DNA of 64,000 nt from NCBI RefSeq assembly GCF_019468565.1, contig NZ_CP080521.1, positions 2,914,001 to 2,978,000 of the forward strand. Reading direction: 5' to 3'. Shown one piece after another: positions 43,918-52,656 of this stretch. Under the pieces are notes generated by a model that saw only the letters and a list, made by a program, of their open reading frames with translations, ran no database searches and had not been told where the DNA came from. Position 1 is the stretch's first letter. Each line of letters starts with the position of its first letter. Origin of the DNA: Pseudonocardia sp. DSM 110487 (GTDB lineage Bacteria > Actinomycetota > Actinomycetes > Mycobacteriales > Pseudonocardiaceae). The position numbers and the translations under genes were made by a program.

Positions 43918-45576
43918 TCAGTCGCCCTCCTCTGCCAGGAATCCGGCTCGTCCCAGCCGCACGACCCCGTCGGCGTACGCCTCGATGCCCGCCACGTTCG
44001 TGGTGTACGCGGTCAGGTTGCGCAGCCGGTAGACGTAGAGCAGGGGCAGGTCCCGCTGCACGATCTGCACGACGCGGCCGTAGGTCTCGGCGCGTGCCGC
44101 CGGGTCGGTGAGCTGCGCGGCTTCGCGCAATAGCCGATCGACCTCCGGGTTGCTGTAGCCGGAGTAGTTGCTGGAGGCCTCGGTGGTGAGGAAGTTGAAC
44201 ATGTTCCCGTGCGGGTCGATGCGCCCCGACCAGCCGAGGTGCAGGACCTCGAAGTCACCACGCTCCTGCACGTCGAGCAGCGTGGAGTACTCGACCGGCT
44301 GGATGGCGATCTCGAAGCCCCCCGCGCGGACGCTGGCCTGCAGCGCCTGGGCGAACCGCAGGTTGTCGGCGTCGTTGCTCACGAGCATCGTGAGCCGGTA
44401 CGGCGTGGGCACACCCGCCTCGGCGAGCAGCTGCTGCGCCCTCGCCGGGTCGTAGGGCTGGCAGGCCTCGCTCGCGGGCGTGGAGAACGGGCTGTCCGGG
44501 GAGATCGGCGAGCACGCGGGGTCGTACCAGTTGTTGAACACGGAGTAGACCAGCGCGGTGCGGTCCATCGACAGCGCGAACGCCTGCCGGACGCGCGGGT
44601 CGGACGCGATCGGCGTGTCGATCGGCTGCGGTGGCTCCCCGGTGCCGTCGACGTTGCCGACGTTGAACGTCACGGCCTGGTAGCCGAGCGAACCGATCTG
44701 CAGCACGCCGATCCCGTTCTCCAGCTGGAGCGCGTCGACGTCCTGCGGCGAGATCCGGTCGGCCACCTGGACGTCGCCGGAACGCAGGTTGGCGGCGCGG
44801 ATGTTCGGTTCGGTCATGATCCGGTACGTGATCGAGTCCAGGTGGACCTGGTCGGCGGCGTAGTAGTTCGGGTCGCGCACCACGGTGATCGACGTCTGCG
44901 GCACCCGCTCCGCGAACCGGAAGGGCCCCACGCACACCGGCGACCGGCCGAAGTCCGCGCCCAGCTCGGCGATCGCCTTCGGCGACATCATCATCCCGGC
45001 GCGGTCGGCGAGCGAGGCGGTCAGTGGCGCGAACGGCCGCTCGTAGCGGATCACCACCGTGCTCGCGTCGGGCGCCTCCATGCCCGCGATCGGCCCCAGC
45101 TCGCCTCGGCGCGTCGAGCCTTCGAGGGTGAGGTGGCGCTGCAGCGTGGTGACCACAGCCGACGCATCGAACGGGGTGCCGTCGGCGAACCTGATGCCGG
45201 TGCGGACGGGGATCGTCACCGTGAGCCCGTCGGGCGAGATGTTCGGAAGCGCCGTGGCCAGCTGCGCGACCAGGTCGCCCTCGGCGTCGATGTCGTAGAG
45301 CTTCTCGCACATCGTGTTCATGACGTAGCGCGTGTAGAGCGACGACGACGTGGTCGGGTCGAGCCGGTCCGGCTCGCTGGACAGGGCCATCACCAGGTCG
45401 CCGCCCTGGCGGGCCGGACGGCCGTCGAACGCCACGCCCGGGACGTCCGGGCGGGGCGGCGCGGGCACCACCGGCTGCACCGGGATGCAGGCGGCGAGTG
45501 CGATCGCCAGCAGGCCTGCGATGGCCCCGGCGGCCGCGCGGCGGAGGGGGTGGGACACGGGGCGGCCCTTCGGCAT
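43918..45576 (-). CDS. Peptide ABC transporter substrate-binding lipoprotein (DppA-like, SBP_bac_5)
   Basis: 552 residues from ATG 45576; TTG 45582 and GTG 45558 are alternatives. The lipoprotein signal ends in IALAACIP, so Cys is lipidated. The SBP_bac_5 fold shows LDPTTSSSLYTRYVMNTMCE, FDASAVVTTLQRHL and DPRVRQAFALSMDRTALV. It should capture a peptide or glutathione-like ligand outside the membrane. It is the first gene of the operon SBP-permease-permease-GGT-ATPase. A TGTATACA palindrome lies 18 bp upstream. Confidence 0.93.
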   Translation of the reverse strand: MPKGRPVSHPLRRAAAGAIAGLLAIALAACIPVQPVVPAPPRPDVPGVAFDGRPARQGGDLVMALSSEPDRLDPTTSSSLYTRYVMNTMCEKLYDIDAEGDLVAQLATALPNISPDGLTVTIPVRTGIRFADGTPFDASAVVTTLQRHLTLEGSTRRGELGPIAGMEAPDASTVVIRYERPFAPLTASLADRAGMMMSPKAIAELGADFGRSPVCVGPFRFAERVPQTSITVVRDPNYYAADQVHLDSITYRIMTEPNIRAANLRSGDVQVADRISPQDVDALQLENGIGVLQIGSLGYQAVTFNVGNVDGTGEPPQPIDTPIASDPRVRQAFALSMDRTALVYSVFNNWYDPACSPISPDSPFSTPASEACQPYDPARAQQLLAEAGVPTPYRLTMLVSNDADNLRFAQALQASVRAGGFEIAIQPVEYSTLLDVQERGDFEVLHLGWSGRIDPHGNMFNFLTTEASSNYSGYSNPEVDRLLREAAQLTDPAARAETYGRVVQIVQRDLPLLYVYRLRNLTAYTTNVAGIEAYADGVVRLGRAGFLAEEGD

Positions 45577-45593
45577 GATCAATGGACCTCAGA

Positions 45594-45601
45594 TGTATAC
45601 A
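45594..45601 (-). promoter_or_regulatory. Promoter -10 and/or operator of the peptide transporter operon
   Basis: TGTATACA is a perfect palindrome in otherwise GC-rich DNA, 18 bp before the ATG at 45576. Read on the minus strand, TATACA would be a good -10 element; the symmetrical site with flanking A/T also resembles operators of GntR-family regulators. No GntR gene is adjacent. Confidence 0.45.
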
Positions 45602-45700
45602 AAGCGGCCGCGGGCCGCAAGGTTTCCGCCGAGTTAAGCCCACTGTGAGCGTGACCGCATGGCGGCGATGAACATCGGCGGCGGCGGGAGTCCTACGGAT

Positions 45701-46264
45701 GTGAACCGAAAACTCGTGATCACCCAGAACGTGACCCTCGACGGCTCGATCGAGATGCTGGGCGACTGGTTCGACCCGCAGGGGCAGGCCGACGTCGACA
45801 ACTCCGACCTGATCGCGGAGCTGCACCGGCAGGACAGCACCGCCGACGCGTTCCTGACCGGCCGGCAGACGTTCGAGGACATGCGCGGGTACTGGCCGAA
45901 GCAGGAGGACGACGCCACCGGCATCACGGACTACCTCAACCGCGTCCAGAAGTACGTCGTGTCCTCGACGCTGACCGATCCGCAGTGGCAGAACTCCACG
46001 ATCCTGGCCGGTGACCCGATCGCCGAGGTGAGTGCCCTCAAGGAGCGGCCGGGCCAGGACATCGTGGTCACCGGGAGCATCACGCTCTGCCACGCCCTCG
46101 TCCGGGCCGGGCTCGTGGACGAGTATCGGCTCTTCGTCTACCCGGTGGTGCAGGGCCGCGGCCGCCGCCTCTTCCCGGACGGCTACGAGCTGCCGCGGCT
46201 GCGGCTGATCGAGGCGAAGTCGTTCCGCGGGGGCATCACCTACTTGCGTTATGCCGCCCGGTAG
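45701..46264 (+). CDS. Dihydrofolate reductase family protein (RibD C-terminal-like)
   Basis: 187 residues from GTG 45701, chosen because family members start just before KLVITQNVTLDGSIEML; ATG 45659 would add 14 residues. Other features are FLTGRQTFEDMRGYWP, YVVSSTLTDPQW, DIVVTGSITLCHALVRAGL and VYPVVQGRGRRLFPDG. This family is annotated as dihydrofolate reductase-like or pyrimidine reductase-like and usually has no proven substrate. It is divergent from the peptide transporter operon. Confidence 0.88.
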   Translation: MNRKLVITQNVTLDGSIEMLGDWFDPQGQADVDNSDLIAELHRQDSTADAFLTGRQTFEDMRGYWPKQEDDATGITDYLNRVQKYVVSSTLTDPQWQNSTILAGDPIAEVSALKERPGQDIVVTGSITLCHALVRAGLVDEYRLFVYPVVQGRGRRLFPDGYELPRLRLIEAKSFRGGITYLRYAAR

Positions 46265-46292
46265 CCGCGGTAGACGCAGGCGCCTGCACGAA

Positions 46293-46452
46293 GACCGCGA
46301 CTCGCGCGCACGGAGACCGCGACTCGCGCGCACTCACCCCGCGACTCGCGGAACGTGGGGCTGCGCCCCGTCCGCGAGTCGCGCTCTGGGTGCACGCGAG
46401 TCGCGCTCTGTGTGTACGCGAGTCGCGGTCTGAGTGCGCGCGAGTCGGGGTT
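46293..46452. repeat. Cluster of CGCGACTCGCG repeats in both orientations
   Basis: Three copies read CGCGACTCGCG (46293-46311, 46315-46333, 46337-46351) and four read the complement CGCGAGTCG(CG) (46371-46388, 46395-46410, 46417-46432, 46437-46452), around a central hairpin GGGGC-TGC-GCCCC (46357-46369). The cluster fills the gap between two convergent genes. It may fold into a large RNA structure and end transcription, or be a protein-binding array. Confidence 0.65.
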
Positions 46453-46453
46453 C

Positions 46454-47068
46454 CTACGGGGGCGAGCCCGAGCGCCGCTCGTCCAGCAGGCCGGCGCGGC
46501 CGGCGAGCGCGGCCGCCTCGGTGCGATTCGCGACGCCGAGGGTGCGCAGCAGGCCGGCGGTGAGCCGCTTGACCGTGCGTTCGGACACGTGCAGGGCCCG
46601 CGCGATCTGCGCCGTGCTGGCGCCGCCCGCGATGAGGGTCCACACGTGCCGCTCCTTGCCGGTGAGCTGCGGGCCCGTCCGCTGCGGCGCGGGCCGCGTC
46701 GCGGCGCCGGTGGCCGCGAGCAGCGACGGGACCAGCCCCGCGGGCGAGCGGGTCCGCAGCAGCACCCCGCTTGCGCCGGCGCCGAGGAACTCGAGGACGC
46801 CCTGGACGTGCCGGGTGAGCGCCAGGACCGGCAGGCGCGGCTGTGCCCGTCGGATGGCGGCGAGCGCGGCGAGCGGGCCCGGCGTGTCGAGCTCGAGATC
46901 GACGATCACGACGTCCGGCTGGTGGCGCCGCACCAGCATCGCGGCGGAGTCGGCGCGGTCGGTGCCGGCCACCACCCGCACCCCGCCGTCGCTGGCCGCC
47001 GGCAGCGCCTCCTCGAGGCCGCGGCGGAACAGCGGCTGTTGATCGACGATCAGCACGCGGACCACCAT
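46454..47068 (-). CDS. Orphan LuxR/NarL-type response regulator
   Basis: 204 residues. The receiver domain has VLIVDQQPLFRRGLEEAL and the phospho-acceptor region VVIVDLELD (Asp about residue 57). The acidic pair near the N-terminus is reduced to a single Asp followed by Gln, and the Lys of the active site is not obvious, so phosphorylation may be weak. The LuxR helix-turn-helix is LTGKERHVWTLIAGGASTAQ with HVSERTVKRL. No histidine kinase is adjacent. Confidence 0.88.
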   Translation of the reverse strand: MVVRVLIVDQQPLFRRGLEEALPAASDGGVRVVAGTDRADSAAMLVRRHQPDVVIVDLELDTPGPLAALAAIRRAQPRLPVLALTRHVQGVLEFLGAGASGVLLRTRSPAGLVPSLLAATGAATRPAPQRTGPQLTGKERHVWTLIAGGASTAQIARALHVSERTVKRLTAGLLRTLGVANRTEAAALAGRAGLLDERRSGSPP

Positions 47069-47097
47069 GCTGCCGGGTTCCCGGCACGCCGCGATTC

Positions 47098-48171
47098 CTA
47101 TCGGTGTGCCGACCGATCGGAGGACGGAGCACGCCCGCTCGTGGTACCGACCCGCAGCGCGACGGGCAGCATGAGGCTCACCGGGTCGCCGCCGTCCACG
47201 AGATCCATCGCGGCCCGGGCCGCGGCCCTGCCCTTCTCCTCGCTCGGCTGCACGACGGTCGTGAGCCGGGTCGGGGCGAGCCAGTGCAGCTCCGCGCCGT
47301 CGAAGCCAGCGACGGACAGGTCATCGGGTACTAGGAGCCCGAGCTCGGCGGCGGCCTGGACCACACCGGCGGCGAGCACGTCGCTCTGGGCGATGATCGC
47401 GGTGGGCCGCCGGTCGGCGGGGACGTCCAGCAGGATGCGTGCAGCGGCGGCGCCCTCGTCCACGGCGTTGCTCGAGGTCTCGTAGATCGGGACCGGGCCG
47501 AAGACGTCCTCCACGCCCTCCATGCGGTGGCGCACGTCCCGGTAGTGCGCCCGCGCCCGCCGCTGCGGCGTGACCGGGCCGCGGGTGCCGTCGAGGCGCA
47601 GTGGCATGGCGATGACCTCGACCCGCCGGTGCCCGAGCTCGTACAGGTGACGGGCGAGGTCGCGGGTGCCGCCGCGGTCGTCGATGTCGATCATCGCGAC
47701 GCCTTCGACGGCGGGCCCCTCCACGGCGACGATCGGCACGCCGCGGGCCTGCAGCTGCGCGAGCGCGGGATCGTCCTCGAGCCCGCAGGTGGCGAAGATC
47801 GCCGCGTCGAGCGGGATGCGCGCGATCTGGTTCGTGGACGGGCGCCCGATGTCGCCCGCGAGCAGGAGCAGCCCCACGTCGTGCGCGCTGAGCACCTCGC
47901 TGATCCCGTCGAGCAGCTGCAGGGCGACCGGGTCGCGGAATGCGTAGAGCAGTCGCTCGCCGATGAACGCGCCGACCACGCCGCTGCGGCCGCGGCGCAG
48001 CGAGGCCGCGAGGGGGTCGGGGCCGCCGTAGCCGAGCTCGGCGGCGGCGGCGAGCACCCGCTCGCGGGTGGCGGGCGCGACGCGGGGGCTGTCGGCGAAC
48101 GCGAGCGAGGCCGTCGACGAGGACACGCCGGCGCGGGCCGCGACGGCGGCGAGCGTCGGACGGGTGGACAC
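47098..48171 (-). CDS. LacI family transcriptional regulator
   Basis: 357 residues from GTG 48171. The LacI helix-turn-helix reads PTLAAVAARAGVSSSTASLA with RVAPATRERVLAAAAELGY. The periplasmic-binding-like effector domain follows (SGVVGAFIGERL; DDLSVAGFDGAEL). It is divergent from an MFS gene; the intergenic region contains a 14-bp palindrome with the central CG expected of LacI operators. It probably represses the MFS gene; the ligand is unknown. Confidence 0.93.
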   Translation of the reverse strand: MSTRPTLAAVAARAGVSSSTASLAFADSPRVAPATRERVLAAAAELGYGGPDPLAASLRRGRSGVVGAFIGERLLYAFRDPVALQLLDGISEVLSAHDVGLLLLAGDIGRPSTNQIARIPLDAAIFATCGLEDDPALAQLQARGVPIVAVEGPAVEGVAMIDIDDRGGTRDLARHLYELGHRRVEVIAMPLRLDGTRGPVTPQRRARAHYRDVRHRMEGVEDVFGPVPIYETSSNAVDEGAAAARILLDVPADRRPTAIIAQSDVLAAGVVQAAAELGLLVPDDLSVAGFDGAELHWLAPTRLTTVVQPSEEKGRAAARAAMDLVDGGDPVSLMLPVALRVGTTSGRAPSSDRSAHR

Positions 48172-48237
48172 CCGGGAACCGTAGCGGGCACGGGACGAAC
48201 CTGGTTGAGCCAGGCGCCTCCGTCGCGTAGCCTTAAA

Positions 48238-48251
48238 TCGAATCGATTCGA
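48238..48251. promoter_or_regulatory. LacI-type operator
   Basis: TCGAATCGATTCGA is a perfect 14-bp palindrome with central CG, between the divergent LacI (start 48171) and MFS (start 48285) genes. Central CG flanked by A/T is typical of LacI-family sites. Confidence 0.65.
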
Positions 48252-48284
48252 CACCACTGATCCGACACTGCGACAGGAGCCGAT

Positions 48285-49481
48285 GTGACCACGACAGGGG
48301 CGCTGCCCTCCGCCCAGCTGCTGAGGGCGCGCACGGCCGTGGTCGTCGCCTTCGTCGCCGCGGGCCTCGCGTTCTCGTCGTTCATCGCGCGCACGCCTGC
48401 GCTGCGCGACACGCTCGACCTATCCACGGCGCAGCTGGGCCTCCTGCTGCTGTGCATGTCGGGCGGGGCGGTGGCCGGGCTGCCACTGTCGGGCCCGATC
48501 GTGCACCGCCTCGGGCCGGGCCGTGCGGTGCTCGCAGGCGCGCTGTCGATGACGCTCGGGCTGGCGCTGCTCTCCATCGGCATGTTCGCAGGGCTCGTGC
48601 CGGTCGCGGCGGTCGGCCTCGTCGCCGCCGGCCTCGGCACCGGCGTGTGGGACGTGGCGATGAACGTCGAGGGCGCCGACGTCGAGCGCAGGCTCGGCCG
48701 CTCGCTCATGCCCCGCCTGCACGCCGGGTTCAGCCTCGGCACCGTGGGCGGCGCTGCGCTCGGCGCGGCCTGCGCGGCGCTCGGCATCCCGCTCCCGGTA
48801 CAGCTGATCGGCGTGGTCGTGCTGCTCCCGATCGTCGTCGCGGTGGCCGTGCGGCACTTCCTGCCGGTGCCCGAGGTCACCCCCGGGGAGGCGAAGTCGA
48901 GCTCGGGAGTACTCACGGCGTGGCGGGAACCGCGCACGCTCGTCGTCGGGCTGATGGTGCTCGCCTTCGCCTTCACCGAGGGCTCGGCGAACGACTGGGT
49001 CGCCATCGCGATGGTCGACGGCCACGGCACGAGCGAGACGGTCGGCGCGATCGCGTTCGGGTTCTTCGTGGCAGCTATGACGGCAGGCCGGATGGTCGGC
49101 GGCACGGCACTGGAGCGCTTCGGGCGCGTCGCGGTGGTGCGTGCCACCGCCGTCGTCGCGCTCGCCGGGCTCCTGCTGATGCTGCTGGGCGGGTCCGTCC
49201 CCATTGCGCTCAGCGGGGCCCTGCTCTGGGGGGTCGGGGCCTCGCTGGGCTTCCCGGTCGGCATGAGCGCCGCCGCCGACGACCCGGCCCGCGCGGCCGC
49301 CCGCGTCTCGGTGGTCAGCTCGATCGGCTACACGGCCTTCATCGCCGGCCCACCGCTCATCGGCCTCCTCGGCGAGCACGCCGGCATCCTGCGTGCCCTG
49401 TTCGTTGTGCTGGGTGCGCTGCTCCTCGGCTTGCTGGCCGCGGGCTCGGCCCGCCCCCTGCCCTCGCGTCCGCTGGACTGA
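48285..49481 (+). CDS. MFS transporter (YbjJ-like)
   Basis: 398 residues from GTG 48285. Twelve hydrophobic segments; GVWDVAMNVEGADVERRLGR and MPRLHAGFSLGTVGGAALGA match the YbjJ/FucP-like branch of MFS proteins. The substrate is unknown; control by a LacI regulator suggests a sugar or nucleoside. The LacI gene is divergent. Confidence 0.9.
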   Translation: MTTTGALPSAQLLRARTAVVVAFVAAGLAFSSFIARTPALRDTLDLSTAQLGLLLLCMSGGAVAGLPLSGPIVHRLGPGRAVLAGALSMTLGLALLSIGMFAGLVPVAAVGLVAAGLGTGVWDVAMNVEGADVERRLGRSLMPRLHAGFSLGTVGGAALGAACAALGIPLPVQLIGVVVLLPIVVAVAVRHFLPVPEVTPGEAKSSSGVLTAWREPRTLVVGLMVLAFAFTEGSANDWVAIAMVDGHGTSETVGAIAFGFFVAAMTAGRMVGGTALERFGRVAVVRATAVVALAGLLLMLLGGSVPIALSGALLWGVGASLGFPVGMSAAADDPARAAARVSVVSSIGYTAFIAGPPLIGLLGEHAGILRALFVVLGALLLGLLAAGSARPLPSRPLD

Positions 49482-49489
49482 AAGGCTGA

Positions 49490-49544
49490 TTGCAGCAAAG
49501 CCACTTTCATGCCATCTGGTTGCATGAATGTGGCTTTCCTGCAA
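49490..49544 (+). terminator. Long imperfect hairpin after the MFS gene
   Basis: Arms at 49490-49512 and 49522-49544 (23 bases each, two mismatches) with a 9-nt loop form a strong stem 9 bases after the MFS stop. It most likely ends MFS transcription before the choline operon. The stem sequence (AAAGCCAC...GTGGCTTT) is unlike the local GC-rich DNA. Confidence 0.6.
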
Positions 49545-49594
49545 CAGGAGAAGCCACCGCTTGACGTCCGGCCGTTCGCGAGGACGATCGGCGC

Positions 49595-51079
49595 GTGCAC
49601 AGCCTCTACATCGACGGGACCTGGACTTCCGGGTCCGGCGGCAGCGCCGAAGTGATCAACCCGTTCGACGCAGGCGTGATCGAGACGGTCGACCAGGCCG
49701 GCCCCGACGACGTCGAGCGCGCCGTGGCCGCGGCCAGGGCGGCCTTCGACGGCGGCCCGTGGCCACGGACCTCCGCCGCCGAGCGGGGCGCGCTGCTGCG
49801 CCGGGTCGCCGACCTGCTGGTGCGCGACAAGGAGGAGATCGCCCGCGTCGAGACCCTCGACACCGGCAAGACGCTGGTCGAGAGCCGGATCGACGTCGAC
49901 GACGTGGCCGCCGTCTTCCGCTACTACGCCGATCTCGCGGGGCATGACGCGGGCCGGCTCGTCGACACGGGCAACCCGGCGGTGGTCAGCCGCATCGTGC
50001 ACGAGCCCGTCGGCGTCTGCGCGCTGATCACGCCGTGGAACTACCCGCTGCTGCAGCTGTCGTGGAAGGTCGCGCCCGCGCTGGCGGCCGGCAACACGGT
50101 GGTGATCAAGCCGAGCGAGGTCACCCCGCTCACGTCGGTGCTGCTCGTGCGGCTGCTGGAGGAGGCGGGCGCGCCGCAGGGTGTGGTCAACATCCTGCTC
50201 GGTGACGGCCGGTCCGTCGGCGCCCCGCTCACGGAGCACGATGCCGTCGACATGATCAGTTTCACCGGCGGTCTCGCCACCGGGCAGGCGATCATGCGAG
50301 CCGCCGCAGGCACCGTGAAGCGGGTCGCGGTGGAGCTGGGCGGCAAGAACCCGAACATCGTCTTCGCGGATACGGACTTCGAGACCGTCGTCGACAACGC
50401 GCTCACCGCCGTCTTCCTGCACGCGGGTCAAGTCTGCTCGGCAGGCGCCCGGCTGATCGTCGAGGACGCGCTGCACGACGACCTGGTCGCCGAGCTCGGC
50501 AGGCGCGCCGACCGGATCCGGCTGGGCAACGGCCTGGACGAGGGCACCGAGTCCGGCCCCCTCGTGTCGGCGGCCCAGCGGGCGAAGATCGAGGACTTCG
50601 TCGCGTCGGCCCACGCGGAGGGCGCGCGCCTCGTGGCAGGCGGGCACCGGCCCGAGGAACCCGACCTGCAGAAGGGCTTCTTCTACCGGCCGACGGTGTT
50701 CGCCGACGTCCGCCGCGACATGCGGGTGATCCGCGAGGAGACCTTCGGGCCGATCCTCACCGTCGAGCGCTTCACCACCGAGGACGAAGCGATCGCGCTC
50801 GGCAACGACACCGAGTACGGGCTGTCCGGTGGAGTCTGGACCGGCGACGCGGGGCGGGCCGAGCGGGTCGCCCGCGCTCTGCGGCACGGCACGGTGTGGA
50901 TCAACGACTTCGGCCCGTACGTGCCAGGGGCGGAGTGGGGCGGCATGAAGCGCTCGGGCAACGGGCGCGAGCTCGGCCCCACCGGACTGGCCGAGTACCA
51001 GGAACACAAGCACATCTGGCACAACACGCAGCCGGCCCCAGCCGGGTGGTTTGGCGCTGACACCGGAGGTGGCACGTGA
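49595..51079 (+). CDS. betB: Betaine aldehyde dehydrogenase
   Basis: 494 residues from GTG 49595. The ALDH superfamily residues are present: CALITPWNYPLLQLSWK (Asn), VELGGKNPNIVF (general base Glu, about residue 247), HAGQVCSAGARLIVED (catalytic Cys, about residue 281) and EETFGPIL. With choline oxidase two genes downstream, the expected reaction is betaine aldehyde to glycine betaine with NAD(P). The stop overlaps the next gene (GTGA). The exact substrate is inferred from context. Confidence 0.88.
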   Translation: MHSLYIDGTWTSGSGGSAEVINPFDAGVIETVDQAGPDDVERAVAAARAAFDGGPWPRTSAAERGALLRRVADLLVRDKEEIARVETLDTGKTLVESRIDVDDVAAVFRYYADLAGHDAGRLVDTGNPAVVSRIVHEPVGVCALITPWNYPLLQLSWKVAPALAAGNTVVIKPSEVTPLTSVLLVRLLEEAGAPQGVVNILLGDGRSVGAPLTEHDAVDMISFTGGLATGQAIMRAAAGTVKRVAVELGGKNPNIVFADTDFETVVDNALTAVFLHAGQVCSAGARLIVEDALHDDLVAELGRRADRIRLGNGLDEGTESGPLVSAAQRAKIEDFVASAHAEGARLVAGGHRPEEPDLQKGFFYRPTVFADVRRDMRVIREETFGPILTVERFTTEDEAIALGNDTEYGLSGGVWTGDAGRAERVARALRHGTVWINDFGPYVPGAEWGGMKRSGNGRELGPTGLAEYQEHKHIWHNTQPAPAGWFGADTGGGT

Positions 51080-52656
51080 GTACGACGGAGCATCGCGCGG
51101 GCGACGACGGGATGGCCGAGTTCGGCTACTCCCAGACGCTCGACCGCAGCATCGGCAAGTTCGCGAGCTTCGCGGCCGGCGTCAGCTACATCTCGATCCT
51201 GACCGGCACGTTCCAGCTCTTCTACTTCGGGTTCGGCACGGGCGGGGCGGCCTACTGGTGGTCGTGGCCGCTCGTCTTCGCCGGGCAGATCATGGTGGCG
51301 CTGTCGTTCGCCGAGCTGGCCGGGCGCTACCCGGTGGCCGGCTCGGTCTACAACTGGTCGAAGCAGCTGGCCGGTCCCGCCACGTCGTGGCTGGCGGGCT
51401 GGATGATGCTCACGGCATCGATCGTCACGATCACCGCCGTCGTGCTGGCCTACCAGCTCGTGCTGCCCCAGATCTGGTCCGGTTTCCAGGTCATCGGCGA
51501 CGCGGCCGATCCGACGGCGGCAGCAGCCAACGCCGTGATCCTCGGCGGGCTGCTCATCGTCTTCACCACCGTGATCAATGCGATCGGCGTCAAGCTGATG
51601 GCCCAGATCAACAGCACGGGGGTGTTCATCGAGCTCATCGCGGCCGTGCTGATTATCGTGCTGCTGGCGTTCAACATCGTGAACCCGCCGTCGGTGCTGT
51701 TCGACACCTCGGGCTTCGGCGAGGGCACGAGCATGGGCTACTTCGGCGCGTTCCTGGTCGCCGCGCTCGCGTCCGCATACGTCATGTACGGCTTCGACAC
51801 CGCCAGCTCGCTCGGCGAGGAGACCGTCGACCCGCGCCGCACCGCCCCGACAGCGATCCTGCGCGCGGTCATCGCGTCGTTCGTCATCGGCGGGTTGATC
51901 CTGCTGCTGCTGATCCTCACCGCCCCCGACCTGAGCAACCCGGACTACGGCGTGAAGTCCGGCGGCGGCCAGCTGATCCTGCTCCAGGTGCTCGGCGGCC
52001 CGGTCGGCACGGTCTTCCTCGTCGCGATCGCGATCGCGATCACCGTGTGCGCGCTCGCAGTGCACACCGCGGCGATCCGGCTCATGTTCGCGATGGCCCG
52101 CGACAACGCCCTTCCCGAGGGCGCTCGGCTGGCGAAGATCGACCCGGTGCACAAGACGCCGGTCATCCCGTCGATCGTCGTCGGCGTGCTCGCGCTGATC
52201 ATCCTCGTGGTGAACATCGGATCCCCTGAGGTCTTCACCGCGGTCACCAGCGTGGCCATCATCATGATCTACATCGCGTACCTGCTGGTCACGGGTCCGA
52301 TGCTGCTGCGAAGGCTGCGCGGTCAGTGGCCGGATGCGGCTGCGCGAGGCAGCGGGTACTTCTCGCTCGGCAAGCTCGGGCTGCCGGTGAACATCCTCGC
52401 GGTGCTGTGGGGCGTCGTGATGTCGATCAACCTCGCGTGGCCTCGCGAAGCCGTGTACGGCGCCGGGTGGCTGGCATGGAGCGCGTTCATCTTCATCGGC
52501 GCGATCATCGTCGTCGGCCTCGCCTGGTACGGGCTCCGCGGCCGGCACCGGGTCGGCACGCTGCCGGAGCACATGGCGCAGCAGCTGGAGGAAGCGCACG
52601 AGGTGGATCCGACGCTGCCGGCGCCCGGCCCGCGGCCGGAGGGGAGCCAGGCATGA
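51076..52656 (+). CDS. APC-superfamily permease, probably choline/amino-acid uptake
   Basis: 526 residues from GTG 51076. Twelve membrane segments with the APC N-terminal feature SLGKFASFAAGVSYISILTG-like stretch (residues ~24-45), WSWPLVFAGQIMVALSFAEL and GRYPVAGSVYNWSKQLAGP. Position between betaine aldehyde dehydrogenase and choline oxidase suggests import of choline or a related amine. The start overlaps the betB stop and the stop overlaps the codA start (ATGA). Confidence 0.85.
   Translation: MSTTEHRAGDDGMAEFGYSQTLDRSIGKFASFAAGVSYISILTGTFQLFYFGFGTGGAAYWWSWPLVFAGQIMVALSFAELAGRYPVAGSVYNWSKQLAGPATSWLAGWMMLTASIVTITAVVLAYQLVLPQIWSGFQVIGDAADPTAAAANAVILGGLLIVFTTVINAIGVKLMAQINSTGVFIELIAAVLIIVLLAFNIVNPPSVLFDTSGFGEGTSMGYFGAFLVAALASAYVMYGFDTASSLGEETVDPRRTAPTAILRAVIASFVIGGLILLLLILTAPDLSNPDYGVKSGGGQLILLQVLGGPVGTVFLVAIAIAITVCALAVHTAAIRLMFAMARDNALPEGARLAKIDPVHKTPVIPSIVVGVLALIILVVNIGSPEVFTAVTSVAIIMIYIAYLLVTGPMLLRRLRGQWPDAAARGSGYFSLGKLGLPVNILAVLWGVVMSINLAWPREAVYGAGWLAWSAFIFIGAIIVVGLAWYGLRGRHRVGTLPEHMAQQLEEAHEVDPTLPAPGPRPEGSQA

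Noticed and set aside
46293..46452. Possible CRISPR array
   Set aside because: Repeats are about 11-19 bp, occur in both orientations and have very short irregular spacers.
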